Assembly: GCA_038748775.1 (NCBI GenBank)
Contig: JBCDIT010000008.1
Location: forward strand, 1-64,000
Reading direction: 5' to 3'
Source: DAIQNV01 sp038748775
GTDB taxonomy: Bacteria > Planctomycetota > Phycisphaerae > Phycisphaerales > UBA1924
DNA length: 64,000 nt
The position numbers and the translations under genes were made by a program. The notes under the pieces were generated by a model. The model worked only from the letters and a program-made list of their open reading frames with translations. It made no database searches and was not told the origin of the DNA. Of the stretch, positions 26,526-35,967 are shown piece by piece. Numbering within the stretch: the stretch's first letter is position 1; each line of letters begins with the position of its first letter.

Positions 26526-28199
26526 TCACACCTTGACCTTGGCCCATCCGCCCTGGACATACCGTGCCGTGAACATCACGCCACGGAGCAACAGGTCGAT
26601 GCAAAGCCCGATCCAGAGCCCGGTGATGCCCCAATCGAACGGGGACGGGTTCTCAAAGATGATCTCTCGCACAACATCGCCATCAACGTACGTCATCCGC
26701 ACGATGTCGACCCCGCTCAGCAGGTAGGCCAGCGGGAGCCGGATGAGATACGTCGAGGTCCACGTGAGCACCATCGCGATCTTGACGTCACCGGCCCCCC
26801 GCATCGCCTGACGCATCACGATGCTCAATGCGAAGGGGATCTGCACGATCCCGCAGATCACCAGCAGTTCCGGCGTGCGTTCAAGGTGGATCTCCTGTGA
26901 GCTGATAAGCCCGGTCAGGGTCTCGGGCATCACGATGAACAACACGCCGAGCCCGCCCATGATCGCCGATGCGATAACGGCGCAGACGAGGATCGCACGA
27001 CGGGCCAAGTCCGGCCGCTGAGCTCCGAGATACTGCCCCGCGAGCGTCGCCGCCGCCAACCCCATCGCGAAGCCCGGGAGAAAGCTCAACGCCTCGATCC
27101 GGATAGCGATCATGTGGGCACCGAGCAATCCGGCGCCCATCCAGCCGACAAACACGATCACGACGAAATTGCCGATCCACATGCCGAACGTTTCGAGGAA
27201 GTTGGGAACGCCCAGCCTCACGAGCCGCTTGACCGTCACCCAGTGGGGTTTAAGACGGCGCCGGAGCACCTTGATCCCCCACGACCCCCGGAACGCCATC
27301 CAGAACACAATCGCGGCGCCCGCAATATCCCCGGCAACAGTCCCGATGGCGATCCCCGCGATCCCGAGATCGAACCCGAATGGGTTCGCCAGAATCGTCC
27401 GGGCCACTCCGGTCTCCGCGTCGGCGATCGTGAGGTCGATGCCAGAAAGCGCCCAGCTCACGACGATGTTCACGACGTTCCGCACCGCCATCGCCTGCAA
27501 AGGTCTGACCGAATCACCCGCGCCGCGTGCGCACGCCACGAGAACGAAGAGAAGAGCCGCCGAGGGCACACCCATCGAGATAATCAACATGTACGACCGA
27601 AACGCCTCGCTCGCCGCGTCGCCCATGTTGAGCAGCCCAGCGATCCACCCAGCCGACAGCGCGACGCCGACACCCACGACCGACCCCAGAACCAACGCGA
27701 GCACGACGCACTGGCCCAGCACGGCGTTCGCAGCCGCCATGCGCGACGCGCCAACCGCTCTGCTGATCATCGCCGTGGCCCCGACGCCCAGGGCCATGAT
27801 CACCAGCCCCATAAACCACATGATGTAGCTCGCGCCAGCGATCGCGTCGGCCTCGGCAACACCCATCTGGCTCGCGAGCCAAGTGTCGGTAAGACCAACC
27901 GCAGAGTTCAGAAAGCTCTCGATCGTGACCGGCCAACTGAGCACCCAGATCGCCGACCCCATCGTCAGGCCAGCGAGACGCCCGGACTTGAAACGCCCAT
28001 CTTCCGTCAGACCCGCGGACCGCACCGGCGGCGTGTGCCCAACTTCGCGTGCGCCGACGACGCCCTCCTCGGTCGCGTCGGCCTCGATCGAAGGCCCACC
28101 CGAGTCGCTCCCATCCGTGTGTTCTGACAATCGCGGCTCCCTGCCCTGGGCCGCAGCGCCAGGCCTCCATGTTAGCCCGGACGCCGTCCTGGATGGCAC
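26526..28199 (-). CDS. MATE-family multidrug/metabolite efflux transporter
   Basis: About 557 residues, 12 predicted membrane helices in two related six-helix halves: SAIWVLSWPVTIESFLNSAV, GLVIMALGVGATAMISRAVG, then NFLETFGMWIGNFVVIVFVG and PGFAMGLAAATLAGQYLGAQ. The GLAAATLAGQYLGA motif in helix 8 is typical of MATE exporters, which use sodium or proton gradients. The N-terminal 60 residues are Gly/Ser/Glu-rich and may not all be translated: a TTG at 28130 with GGGAG upstream is a good alternative start, giving about 534 residues. Substrate unknown. Confidence 0.9.
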   Translation of the reverse strand: MPSRTASGLTWRPGAAAQGREPRLSEHTDGSDSGGPSIEADATEEGVVGAREVGHTPPVRSAGLTEDGRFKSGRLAGLTMGSAIWVLSWPVTIESFLNSAVGLTDTWLASQMGVAEADAIAGASYIMWFMGLVIMALGVGATAMISRAVGASRMAAANAVLGQCVVLALVLGSVVGVGVALSAGWIAGLLNMGDAASEAFRSYMLIISMGVPSAALLFVLVACARGAGDSVRPLQAMAVRNVVNIVVSWALSGIDLTIADAETGVARTILANPFGFDLGIAGIAIGTVAGDIAGAAIVFWMAFRGSWGIKVLRRRLKPHWVTVKRLVRLGVPNFLETFGMWIGNFVVIVFVGWMGAGLLGAHMIAIRIEALSFLPGFAMGLAAATLAGQYLGAQRPDLARRAILVCAVIASAIMGGLGVLFIVMPETLTGLISSQEIHLERTPELLVICGIVQIPFALSIVMRQAMRGAGDVKIAMVLTWTSTYLIRLPLAYLLSGVDIVRMTYVDGDVVREIIFENPSPFDWGITGLWIGLCIDLLLRGVMFTARYVQGGWAKVKV

Positions 28200-28218
28200 G
28201 ACGCAAGCATGAGCACCC

Positions 28219-28353
28219 AGAGCAGGTTTGATCGCTCCGTAGCGGCCTTCGGCCGCATACTCGCTTGCGGAACCCGCGCCGGAGTCAATCCGGCGGGCTT
28301 CCGGTCGAGAAAACTCAATTCGTGGCGCTACCCGTTCAGTGAAGACGCTCTAA
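28219..28353. repeat. Structured intergenic repeat, copy 1 (full)
   Basis: About 135 bp lying between the divergent MATE and zinc-ribbon genes. It closely matches 43431-43569 (well over 80% by eye, with a 31-base identical run) and, over its first 30 bases, 29463-29492. It holds two stable hairpins: GCGGCC/GGCCGC around a TTC loop, and CGCCGGA/TCCGGCG around GTCAA. It is not coding in any consistent frame. Confidence 0.7.
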
Positions 28354-28420
28354 CCCCAAACGTGAACGCAGTTCCGCAATTCCCGTCGACGTGGTTCACG
28401 GATTCCGTTAGTATTTCGGC

Positions 28421-29464
28421 ATGGCAAAGATCTGCGTCTTGTGCAACGAGGACTGTTCGGACCGCCCCCGGATCAAAAATCCTGAGGGGCAGTACGCCTG
28501 CAAAGCGTGCGTCGAAGCACGCCAAAAGAGCAAATCAGACCGCTCGGCGCCGATCCAGCCGGAGCCGATCGACAACGAAGCTTTCGATCTTGAACCCGTC
28601 GGCGAACCCGAATCGGACGGGGTCATGGACGTGCTCCTCGCCGATGTCCCCGAAGCCACTCCAGCCGCGGCCCAAGGACGCGCGTGCCCCGCGTGCGGAG
28701 CCGCGATGGCCGCAGACGCAATTGTCTGTGTGAGCTGCGGCTACAACACCGCCACAGACACCGCCGTGAGAACCAAGTCCAAGAACATCCGCAAGGAAGG
28801 CGGCGTCGCTGACGCAGCCGCATCCGTCGCGACCGGAACCCTGCATGGCCTCGTCCCGCCCCTAATCGGCGGCGGTATCGCCGGCGCCATCGGTGCCGGA
28901 GCATGGGCCGCCATCGCGTTCTATTGGGGCTGGGAGGTCGGCATCGTCGCTTGGATCGTTGGTGGCCTCGTCGGCGCCGGAGCCTTCATCGCGACCCAAG
29001 GGCAGGGCGGAACGCTGTCCGGCGTTGTCGCCGCGATCCTGGCCGTCGCATCGATCGCCGGAGGCAAGTTCTGGGCGGTCTCTCTCTACTTCGACAAGCA
29101 CATCGCGGCTGAATTTGCCATCGATGACGCGTCGATCCAACAGATGCTGACCGATGACCTCGCGATGGAGTGGGAGGCAGAGGGACGCGATCTGGATTGG
29201 AAAGACGGCACCGACTTCTGGGCCTCTGAGTACCCGGACCAGTACCCGCAAGAACTCCTCGACGCCGGCGCCGAAGCGTTCGCACAACTCACGCCGGCAG
29301 AACTCCAGGAGATCAAAGATCAGATGGAACTCGGGTCGTCGATCACCGAGGCCGTCGTGAAAACGGGCGGTTTCTTGGGCATGTGGAGCTTCTTCGATCT
29401 CATTTTCGTCCCGCTCGGCCTTGTCACGGCGTTCAGGGTCGGTGCAGGCGAATTCGAAAGCTAG
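28421..29464 (+). CDS. Zinc-ribbon membrane protein
   Basis: 347 residues. The N-terminal knuckles CVLCNEDCSDRPR and YACKACVEAR are followed by a linker, a second zinc ribbon (GRACPACGAAMAADAIVCVSCGYNT) and three to four hydrophobic segments (LVPPLIGGGIAGAIGAGAWA, VGIVAWIVGGLVGAGAF, LSGVVAAILAVASIAGGKFW, and a last one near 322-340). Between them lies an acidic, probably outer region (AMEWEAEGRDLDWKDGTDF). This 'zinc ribbons plus membrane helices' layout is frequent in Phycisphaerae; the role is unknown. It is flanked by copies 1 and 2 of the intergenic repeat. Confidence 0.7.
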   Translation: MAKICVLCNEDCSDRPRIKNPEGQYACKACVEARQKSKSDRSAPIQPEPIDNEAFDLEPVGEPESDGVMDVLLADVPEATPAAAQGRACPACGAAMAADAIVCVSCGYNTATDTAVRTKSKNIRKEGGVADAAASVATGTLHGLVPPLIGGGIAGAIGAGAWAAIAFYWGWEVGIVAWIVGGLVGAGAFIATQGQGGTLSGVVAAILAVASIAGGKFWAVSLYFDKHIAAEFAIDDASIQQMLTDDLAMEWEAEGRDLDWKDGTDFWASEYPDQYPQELLDAGAEAFAQLTPAELQEIKDQMELGSSITEAVVKTGGFLGMWSFFDLIFVPLGLVTAFRVGAGEFES

Positions 29465-29492
29465 AGCAGGTTTGATCGCTCTGTAGCGCCCT
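29463..29492. repeat. Structured intergenic repeat, copy 2 (5' part only)
   Basis: Matches the first 30 bases of copy 1 (AGAGCAGGTTTGATCGCTC onward) and then diverges. It occupies the short gap between two convergent gene ends, 29464 and 29497. Confidence 0.6.
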
Positions 29493-29496
29493 CGCG

Positions 29497-30654
29497 TCAC
29501 GCGAGAAGCGCGTCGAGCAGCTCAGGAATCCCCTGCGCGTGGGTCGCAACCGTCTCGAGAATCGGCTTGCGGCCCGCCACGTCCCGGAGGTCGCGCACGA
29601 GCTCGTGTTCGCCGGGGTGATCCGCCTTGTTGCACACGAACACGTCAGCGATCTCGAGGATGCCCGCCTTGTCCATCTGCACGGCGTCGCCCATCCCCGG
29701 GGTCAACACGACAGCTGTTCGATCGACATGCTCACGAACCTTGGTCTCGTTCTGACCGGCCCCCACTGTCTCCACGAAAACCGTCTGGAAGCCCGTCTCG
29801 CCCGATGACGCCCCGCCAACGAGCCCAATGATCTCGTCGAGCCCCCGGTAGTCCTCGCCGCCGATCGCGAGCGACCGATAGAACACCGACTCACCAAGCG
29901 TGTTGAAGTCCACCCGCAGGCGGTCTCCGAGCAACGCCCCGCCGGTGATCGGGCTCTTGGGATCAAACGCGATCACCGCGCAACGGCCCAGGCTGGGCTC
30001 AGCCTGGGCCCTCCGCGTGTACTCGCCGGCAAGCTGGGCGACGAGCGTCGACTTCCCGGCGCCGGGCGAACCGGTGATCCCGATGACGTTCGCAGGACGC
30101 ACCAAATCCGCGTCGCCCCTCCGCTGCGCATCGTCGTGGGTGAGTGAAATGTCGCGCCCCAACTGCGCCACCGGGTGCGCACGATCAACTTCAGGGACCC
30201 TCGGTCGAATCGTCGAGCGGACCGCTTCAACAACGTCGAGAAGACCTGTGCCAGTCGTAAAGCATTCGGCAACCCCGAGGTCCTTGAGCTTGGGGATATC
30301 TTCCTGCGGGAGGATGCCTCCCATATGCACCGGGATGTCGGGACGCCCCACCTTCTCCAAACTCTCGATAAGCCTCGGGCCCAAGGCGAGGTGGCTGTTC
30401 GACATCATGCTCGCAGCGATCACGTCGCAGTCTTCATCGCGAGCCGCGATCGCGAGCGACGCCGGGGTCTGCCAGAGCCCCGAGTAGATCACGTGGGCCC
30501 CCGAATCGCGCAACGCTCGGGCAATCACCTTGACGCCTCGATCGTGACCGTCGAGTCCCATTTTCCCGAGCAAAACCCGCGGGCGATGGGACAGATCCGA
30601 GCACCGGTCCTTCTTCTCAAATTCGTGCGTCGCGACACCGAGCGTCGTAGCCAT
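29497..30654 (-). CDS. Cobalamin-binding domain fused to a MeaB/ArgK-type G protein
   Basis: 385 residues. Residues 25-150 form a mutase-type B12-binding domain: RVLLGKMGLDGHDRGVKVIA with the axial His in DGHDRG, then IAASMMSNSHL and HMGGILPQED. Residues about 185-385 form the G3E GTPase MeaB: P-loop GITGSPGAGKSTLVAQLAGE, DPKSPITGGALLGDRLR, G3 ETVGAGQNE, and base motif CNKAD. MeaB proteins load and protect the cofactor of acyl-CoA mutases. IcmF proteins have this order followed by a mutase domain, which is absent here, so a separate mutase chain must exist elsewhere. The gene is alone. Confidence 0.88.
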   Translation of the reverse strand: MATTLGVATHEFEKKDRCSDLSHRPRVLLGKMGLDGHDRGVKVIARALRDSGAHVIYSGLWQTPASLAIAARDEDCDVIAASMMSNSHLALGPRLIESLEKVGRPDIPVHMGGILPQEDIPKLKDLGVAECFTTGTGLLDVVEAVRSTIRPRVPEVDRAHPVAQLGRDISLTHDDAQRRGDADLVRPANVIGITGSPGAGKSTLVAQLAGEYTRRAQAEPSLGRCAVIAFDPKSPITGGALLGDRLRVDFNTLGESVFYRSLAIGGEDYRGLDEIIGLVGGASSGETGFQTVFVETVGAGQNETKVREHVDRTAVVLTPGMGDAVQMDKAGILEIADVFVCNKADHPGEHELVRDLRDVAGRKPILETVATHAQGIPELLDALLA

Positions 30655-30693
30655 GGGTTCTCCTAGAGCCGCCGGGGGCCTGTGGAGAACAGA

Positions 30694-31470
30694 TTAGGCG
30701 CTCGATACGGCGATCCCACTCATCGGTGCGTTCGTGCCACAATTCGCGTCAGCGAACCGCGTCAGCTCTGCGTGCGACATGCGGTGCAGACCGGCTTCGA
30801 CGCCGATCATCGCCAGCTCTCCGGCGTGTTCCGCCTCGAGCTTCCGGCCGAGTGTCGTCCGGCGCCGCTCTACAGCCTTGACCGTCCGGCGAAGTTCCTG
30901 CGCCATGTCTTCGCGCCGGCGCCCCATCGCAAGCAGCCGCAGAACTTCAAGTTCGCCCAGCGTGAGCCGAGCGAGCGGGCCAGAACTTATGACAAACCGC
31001 AGCCGCTTCACGTCCGGGCCGTCGGCAGGACGCGCGCTCGGATGAGGATGAACGCCGATCGAGAACAGTCCACAAAGCTCGTCGTCGCAATACGCCGCCG
31101 AAGACATCCACCACAGCTCTCGCCCCTGCACCATGTCGAGCAGGAGCGCGTTGGTCGGCCGCTGGCGTGCGAGTTGGGCAAAGACCTCTTGACGTTCTCG
31201 GGCCACCTCCGGTCGGTAGATGCTCTCAAGCCGAGAACCGACGCCGCGTTCGGGGCCGAGAGCGGGGTCGAAGATATCCCCGCAGGCGTAACGAACGGTC
31301 CCGCTCGCATCGAGCACCTGGACGCCGCAGCAGCCGGCGGACGCCATCATTGAGATGACGTGAGCGAAGTTGCCGCTGCCTACCCAGTCGGGGAGATACC
31401 CCACGGCGCGATCTGAATTCAGCCAGCTCGACGGATCGTCGCAGTGGTCAGACGAATTTGATATCTGCAT
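30694..31470 (-). CDS. LuxR-type transcriptional regulator with a PAS-like sensor part
   Basis: 258 residues from an ATG at 31470; the open frame continues upstream to 31830 but that part looks non-coding. The first 150 residues (NFAHVISMMASAGCCGVQVL, then SRLESIYRPEVARERQEVFA) resemble a PAS/PAC-like sensing fold rather than a receiver: no phosphorylatable Asp pattern is seen. A GerE/LuxR helix-turn-helix follows near 172-225: LARLTLGELEVLRLLAMGRR, then KAVERRRTTLGRKLEAEHAG. It is divergent from the hybrid kinase at 31833 and could share control with it; this is inference. Confidence 0.75.
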   Translation of the reverse strand: MQISNSSDHCDDPSSWLNSDRAVGYLPDWVGSGNFAHVISMMASAGCCGVQVLDASGTVRYACGDIFDPALGPERGVGSRLESIYRPEVARERQEVFAQLARQRPTNALLLDMVQGRELWWMSSAAYCDDELCGLFSIGVHPHPSARPADGPDVKRLRFVISSGPLARLTLGELEVLRLLAMGRRREDMAQELRRTVKAVERRRTTLGRKLEAEHAGELAMIGVEAGLHRMSHAELTRFADANCGTNAPMSGIAVSSA

Positions 31471-31832
31471 ATGCGTACAGAGCCCCCGGAAGCTCCCGCC
31501 CGAGTGCCCCGGGCGACCCCACGTTGCGTGCATCACGCACGCAATCAAAGGAGAACAACCTTCGGCTTCGTAAACTCCGTCGAGGCAGAGGCAGTCCGAT
31601 ACCGGAAACCCGCGCCAACTCCAAGAATTCGATCGCCAGCTCCGTACAACCACAGCGTCACTCTGCTCAACGCAGAGCCCCACCCTGTCCGAGGGGTGAG
31701 CCGAGCCACCCGCTACCGCCGCCGAATTCCGCGGCTTCTGAGATTGACGGGCAAGAGCGGCGGCCCGCTTCGGGCGATACCCGTGCGTTGGATAATCACT
31801 GGTAACAACGGACAGCAAGGTCGGGTTCACAG
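31471..31832. other. Intergenic gap between luxR-type regulator and kinase
   Basis: 362 bp between divergent starts. It is open in several frames without coding-like composition, and I see no RNA gene, repeat or convincing promoter hexamers. It must contain the promoters of both flanking genes. Confidence 0.4.
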
Positions 31833-33899
31833 GTGAAACACCAAATCGCTGTGCCAGCTATTGCGATGGCCGCACTCGTCAGCATGACCGCTGCGGTCCT
31901 CTGGCTCGACTTCCCGGTTTCGGCGGCAGTGGTTGGCGTGGCCGCCTTCGGATTGGGTCTCGGCGGAGCGACGCTGCTGCGCGACCGTGGAAAGCACTCG
32001 GGCAACACGCTCGCACTCGAGGGATTTCTTGAGTCCGAGAGCCTGCTTGCGCTATTGGCCTCGGATGGGACGATCCTGAAGGTGAGTAAAGGGTGGGAGC
32101 AGATCATGGCAGCGCAGCGCGCAACGCTTATTGGGCGCGGTCTGCTCGAATTTGTCCACCCCGACGACCTGATGGAGTGCGTTACGACGCTGTCCCTCGC
32201 ACCCGATGAGTCTCAAACTCGTCGCGCTCGGGTTGGGCCGCCCGACGGTCCATTTGCCGTGATCGATCTTGCGGCGACCCGCCAGGGCGACCAGATTTTC
32301 CTCTCCGCGACAGACGCGACCGACAAACTTGCCCATCTCACCGATGTCGAGCGTCTCGCACACCAACTCGAGAAAGCCGAGGAGCTCGGACAACTCGGGA
32401 GTTGGACGTTTGACCTCGACTCGGGCACGATCGTCTGGTCGAAGCAGCTCTACCGGCTCTTCCGGCGAGACCCGGCACTTGGTCCGCCCGACTATCGGTC
32501 CGCGCTCGATATGTACGCGCCTGACGATGCGCGTTCCCTCGCGATCCACCAGCGTGCGACGCTCGATTCGGGCGTTCCGTACAGCCTGCTGCTCCGCACA
32601 GCGGACGACTCGAACCCGGCAAGGTGGATCCGCGCCGAGGGTCGCGCACGGCGCAACGAGAGCGGCGCGATCGTTGGCCTCCGAGGCACGGCTCTCGACG
32701 TGACGGCGCAAGCGGAACGGGAAGCCGCCATCGTTGACGCCAAAGCGGCTGCGGAAGACAGCCTAAAGGCCCGGAACGAGTTTCTCACCAACATGAGCCA
32801 CGAAATCCGTACTCCGCTGACAGCCATCCTTGGCTACGCGGAAGTGCTCTGTGAGGCTGACCCGCCCCCGCCGGCGCAGGACACCGGCGCGTCGGCCGCG
32901 GCGGTCATCCGGAGGAACGCCGAGCATCTTCTCGCGCTTGTCAACGACGTTCTCGATCTCTCGAAGATCGAAGCCGGCATGATGACGGTGGAATCGCTGA
33001 CCGTTGATCCAGCCGACGTCATCACGTCCGTAGGCGTAGCGCTCCGAGAAACCGCCGAAGCAAAGGGGCTTGACCTCCGTGTCGACATCGACGAAGACGT
33101 TGCCCCGATCTCCAGCGACTCAACACGCCTCCGCCAGGTCGTGCACAACCTGATGTCGAACGCTGTGAAGTTCACGGCTAGCGGAATGGTCCGGGTTCGC
33201 GCAACGCGTCCATCACCGAATCAGCTTGTGATCAAGGTCTCGGATACCGGGATCGGCATGGATCGATCGCAGCTCGACATCGTCCGCAGGTTCGAGGCGT
33301 TCCGCCAGGCGGACGGTTCGATGTCCAGGCGTTTCGGCGGCTCGGGCCTCGGGCTCCGCATCAGCTCGCAGCTTGTCAGCCTGCTCGGTGGACATCTTGA
33401 GGTCGAATCGGCGCGGGGTGAGGGAAGCACCTTCACAATCGTCATGGCCACCACCGCTCCGCAGAACCCACCGAAGATCGAGAAGCCCGGCCCGGTTCCG
33501 ACGCCCTCGACTCCCCGTCCGCTCTCCGATTGCCGCGTCCTCCTTGTTGAAGATGGCCCCGATAACCAGCGCCTCATCTCGCATCATCTCCGTCGAGCCG
33601 GCGCCGAGGTCACCATCCTTGAAAACGGACGCCTCGCGTTCGATCGAGTGCGGGACACCGCCGACGAGTTCGACCTGATCCTGATGGACATGCAGATGCC
33701 CGAGCTCGACGGCTACACCGCAACCGAACTCACAAGGATGCTGGGCGTCGAGACCCCCATCATCGCTCTGACGGCCCACGCGATGTCGGGCGATCGCGAA
33801 CGCTGCCTTGCCGTCGGTTGTTCCGACTACCTCGCGAAGCCGGTGACGAGGGACGCGCTGATTGAGCGTTGTGCTTCGTGGCTACATCGCGTTGCGTAG
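31833..33899 (+). CDS. Hybrid sensor histidine kinase with C-terminal receiver
   Basis: 688 residues. Two membrane helices (about 7-26 and 28-46), then two PAS domains: SESLLALLASDGTILKVSKG near 70, and LGQLGSWTFDLDSGTIVWSK near 190 with its PAC segment. The HisKA box is NEFLTNMSHEIRTPLTAILG with His near 323. The ATPase has QVVHNLMSNAVKFT, DTGIGM and GSGLGLRIS. A receiver ends the protein: VLLVEDGPDNQRL, phospho-acceptor Asp near 619 in LILMDMQMPELDGYT, and SDYLAKPV. As a hybrid kinase it needs a phosphotransfer partner not seen here. It is divergent from the LuxR-type regulator. Confidence 0.93.
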   Translation: MKHQIAVPAIAMAALVSMTAAVLWLDFPVSAAVVGVAAFGLGLGGATLLRDRGKHSGNTLALEGFLESESLLALLASDGTILKVSKGWEQIMAAQRATLIGRGLLEFVHPDDLMECVTTLSLAPDESQTRRARVGPPDGPFAVIDLAATRQGDQIFLSATDATDKLAHLTDVERLAHQLEKAEELGQLGSWTFDLDSGTIVWSKQLYRLFRRDPALGPPDYRSALDMYAPDDARSLAIHQRATLDSGVPYSLLLRTADDSNPARWIRAEGRARRNESGAIVGLRGTALDVTAQAEREAAIVDAKAAAEDSLKARNEFLTNMSHEIRTPLTAILGYAEVLCEADPPPPAQDTGASAAAVIRRNAEHLLALVNDVLDLSKIEAGMMTVESLTVDPADVITSVGVALRETAEAKGLDLRVDIDEDVAPISSDSTRLRQVVHNLMSNAVKFTASGMVRVRATRPSPNQLVIKVSDTGIGMDRSQLDIVRRFEAFRQADGSMSRRFGGSGLGLRISSQLVSLLGGHLEVESARGEGSTFTIVMATTAPQNPPKIEKPGPVPTPSTPRPLSDCRVLLVEDGPDNQRLISHHLRRAGAEVTILENGRLAFDRVRDTADEFDLILMDMQMPELDGYTATELTRMLGVETPIIALTAHAMSGDRERCLAVGCSDYLAKPVTRDALIERCASWLHRVA

Positions 33900-34083
33900 C
33901 GGCTGCGCCCGTACGGACGATCGTTCGGGTAGAGCGCAGCGACCGGTGCAGGAAATCCTCCGCAGCCGGCCGAAACCCTCGGACGGTCGGCCGACGCGCG
34001 CTATGACGAGCGAAGCTAGAAAACTCGCGCCCACTGCGAAGCGGACGCGAGCGGAGTCAGATGCCTGAGTCACGTCGTGCTGA

Positions 34084-35967
34084 TCACGGGCAACCGCCAA
34101 CATAGCTGACGATGAACGCATCGAGATCGGATAGGTCAACGATGCCGAACGGAGCGACAAGATCGGCGACCGCGTCGCCGGCAAGGAACCCAATGATGAA
34201 CGCATCGATGTCGGCCAGGTCGAGCAAACCGAACGGCGCGGCGAGATCGGACGGACAAATGCTTGGCTGCGCCGAGTCACCCTCGACCTCGATCGCTCCA
34301 TAGTCCACGATGAACTCGTCGCCAATGCCGGTGTTGGGGGTGCTGAGTTCGTCGGCGAACCTGGGGTTGCCGAGCAAATCCGTCGTCAACGCAGCCGGGA
34401 CATACGAGTTGTCGGCCGCGTCAATGAGAAACGCGCTGGCGGGCGTGAAGTCTCCGCTGGCAACGTCCACGAATGTCGGCGCATCGGTGACGATGGCCAA
34501 CGCACCGACCACAGGCCCGATCGAAAGCGTGCTGAAGCCGCTGAAGGCGTTTGTGGTGATGTCGATGATGCCGGTGTCGACCGACTGAGCGACCCGTCGG
34601 GCGCCGGGCCCTGCGAACGAGAAGATGTTGTTGTGAAGTCTCGCAGCGAAGCCTGTGGGCGCGGCCCCCTGGGTGAAGACCGCATCGGCGACGCCGTTGG
34701 CACCCCCGACCCCGTCGCTTCCGAACTGCCCACTGCCGCCACTGGTTCCGTTGTTGCCATCACCAGCCAAGAAACCGCCATCGCCACCCACACCACGGGT
34801 GCCTCCAAAGCCCCTGTTTCCACCGTTTCCACCCGCCCCGCCGGCGACTGCGTTGGCTTGGTAAACGGTGTTATTGGTGATGATCGGCTCGCTGCCCGGG
34901 GACTGGATCGTGAAGATCTCGAGCGTTCCACCGACGCCGCCTCGACCGCCCTCGCCGCCGCGGCCTCCGTTGCCTCCGTCCCCGCCGTCCCCGCCATCTT
35001 GGAAGGTGCCGCCGTCCCCGCCGTCCCCGCCGTCTCCGCCTCTACCGCCGGAGCCGCCGGTGTTGCCGCTGCCCGGCTCGCCGCCCGAGAGCCGGTCGAT
35101 GATGTTCTGAGCGATGGTGATCTCGTTGACGCCTTCGAGGAAGGCCACAGTCACGCCCCCGCCCCGGCCGCCATCGCCACCGCGTCCGCCGGTGCGGCCC
35201 GACCTGCCATCTGCGCCGTTGTCGCCCGAGCCACCGTTGGACCCGTCGCTGCCGGATCCGCCGCGCCCTCCGCGTCCGCCGTTGCCGCCCCTGCCGGCCT
35301 CAAGTCCGTAAATGAGCGTGCTGGTGAGGCGAATTGAGTCAATCCCGTCGGCGTGAATGCCGGTCACGTCGCCGCCCGGGGAGCCGCTGCCACCAGATCC
35401 GCCGTTTGAGTTGGTGCCGCCGTCCCCCCCGTTGCTTCCGTTGGCTCCGTCTAGTGCCGAGATCGGTCCGATCGTGCTGCGGTCGATGCTGACGCTGCCG
35501 CCGTTCTTCGCGAACACCGCAAACCGCGTTTGGATGCCCGCGGCCGTCGGCGCGGTCGAACTGTCAAAGATCTCCACACCCTTGAGCGATACGTCGGCGT
35601 CGTTGGTCTCGATGCCGGCGACCAGAAAGTCCACGATCATCGCATAGTCGATGTCGGCCGACGAGCCGGGCTCGAGCTTCAGCCCTTCCCACGTGTCGTT
35701 GATCGGGAAGAACATGACGGGCTCGCCCTCGGTCCCGTTGACCGCGAGCGTCGCTCCTGTCCCGATCGCCAACTCGAACCCAGCGTCGACGACGACCTGC
35801 GCGCCCGCGCCGATGGTCAGCGAGCCGGTATAAGTCGTGTCGTCTGAGACAATCAGGGTGCCGCCCGGGGGGACCACGACGTCGCCTGGGACGATCGTCT
35901 GCCCGAGGGCATTTGTGGCGCCAAGGGCTGCGAGCAGGGATGCAACAGAGGGAATCGTCTTCAGCAC
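34084..35967 (-). CDS. Secreted glycine-rich PGRS-like protein with dockerin-like end
   Basis: 627 residues. Signal peptide MLKTIPSVASLLAALGATNALG, then a beta-helix-like part (GTLIVSDDTTYTGSLTIGAG, SSADIDYAMIVDFLVAGIET). Between about 174 and 410 the chain is dominated by GG-x-GG-x triplets (for example GGNGGRGGRGGSGSDGSNGG), broken by normal segments such as NEITIAQNIIDRLSG and EPIITNNTVYQANAVAG. It closely recalls mycobacterial PE_PGRS proteins and predicted polyglycine-II sheets. The C-terminus has the paired DLAAPFGLLDLADIDAFI / DLVAPFGIVDLSDLDAFI units ending GCP. The DNA carries 9-bp tandem repeats near 35010-35040. Probably an exported surface or fibre protein. Confidence 0.75.
   Translation of the reverse strand: MLKTIPSVASLLAALGATNALGQTIVPGDVVVPPGGTLIVSDDTTYTGSLTIGAGAQVVVDAGFELAIGTGATLAVNGTEGEPVMFFPINDTWEGLKLEPGSSADIDYAMIVDFLVAGIETNDADVSLKGVEIFDSSTAPTAAGIQTRFAVFAKNGGSVSIDRSTIGPISALDGANGSNGGDGGTNSNGGSGGSGSPGGDVTGIHADGIDSIRLTSTLIYGLEAGRGGNGGRGGRGGSGSDGSNGGSGDNGADGRSGRTGGRGGDGGRGGGVTVAFLEGVNEITIAQNIIDRLSGGEPGSGNTGGSGGRGGDGGDGGDGGTFQDGGDGGDGGNGGRGGEGGRGGVGGTLEIFTIQSPGSEPIITNNTVYQANAVAGGAGGNGGNRGFGGTRGVGGDGGFLAGDGNNGTSGGSGQFGSDGVGGANGVADAVFTQGAAPTGFAARLHNNIFSFAGPGARRVAQSVDTGIIDITTNAFSGFSTLSIGPVVGALAIVTDAPTFVDVASGDFTPASAFLIDAADNSYVPAALTTDLLGNPRFADELSTPNTGIGDEFIVDYGAIEVEGDSAQPSICPSDLAAPFGLLDLADIDAFIIGFLAGDAVADLVAPFGIVDLSDLDAFIVSYVGGCP

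Noticed and set aside
35000..35060. A CRISPR-like array suggested by short regular repeats
   Set aside because: The 9-bp units are in frame with glycine triplets of the PGRS-like protein and have no spacers of constant length; no cas gene is present.
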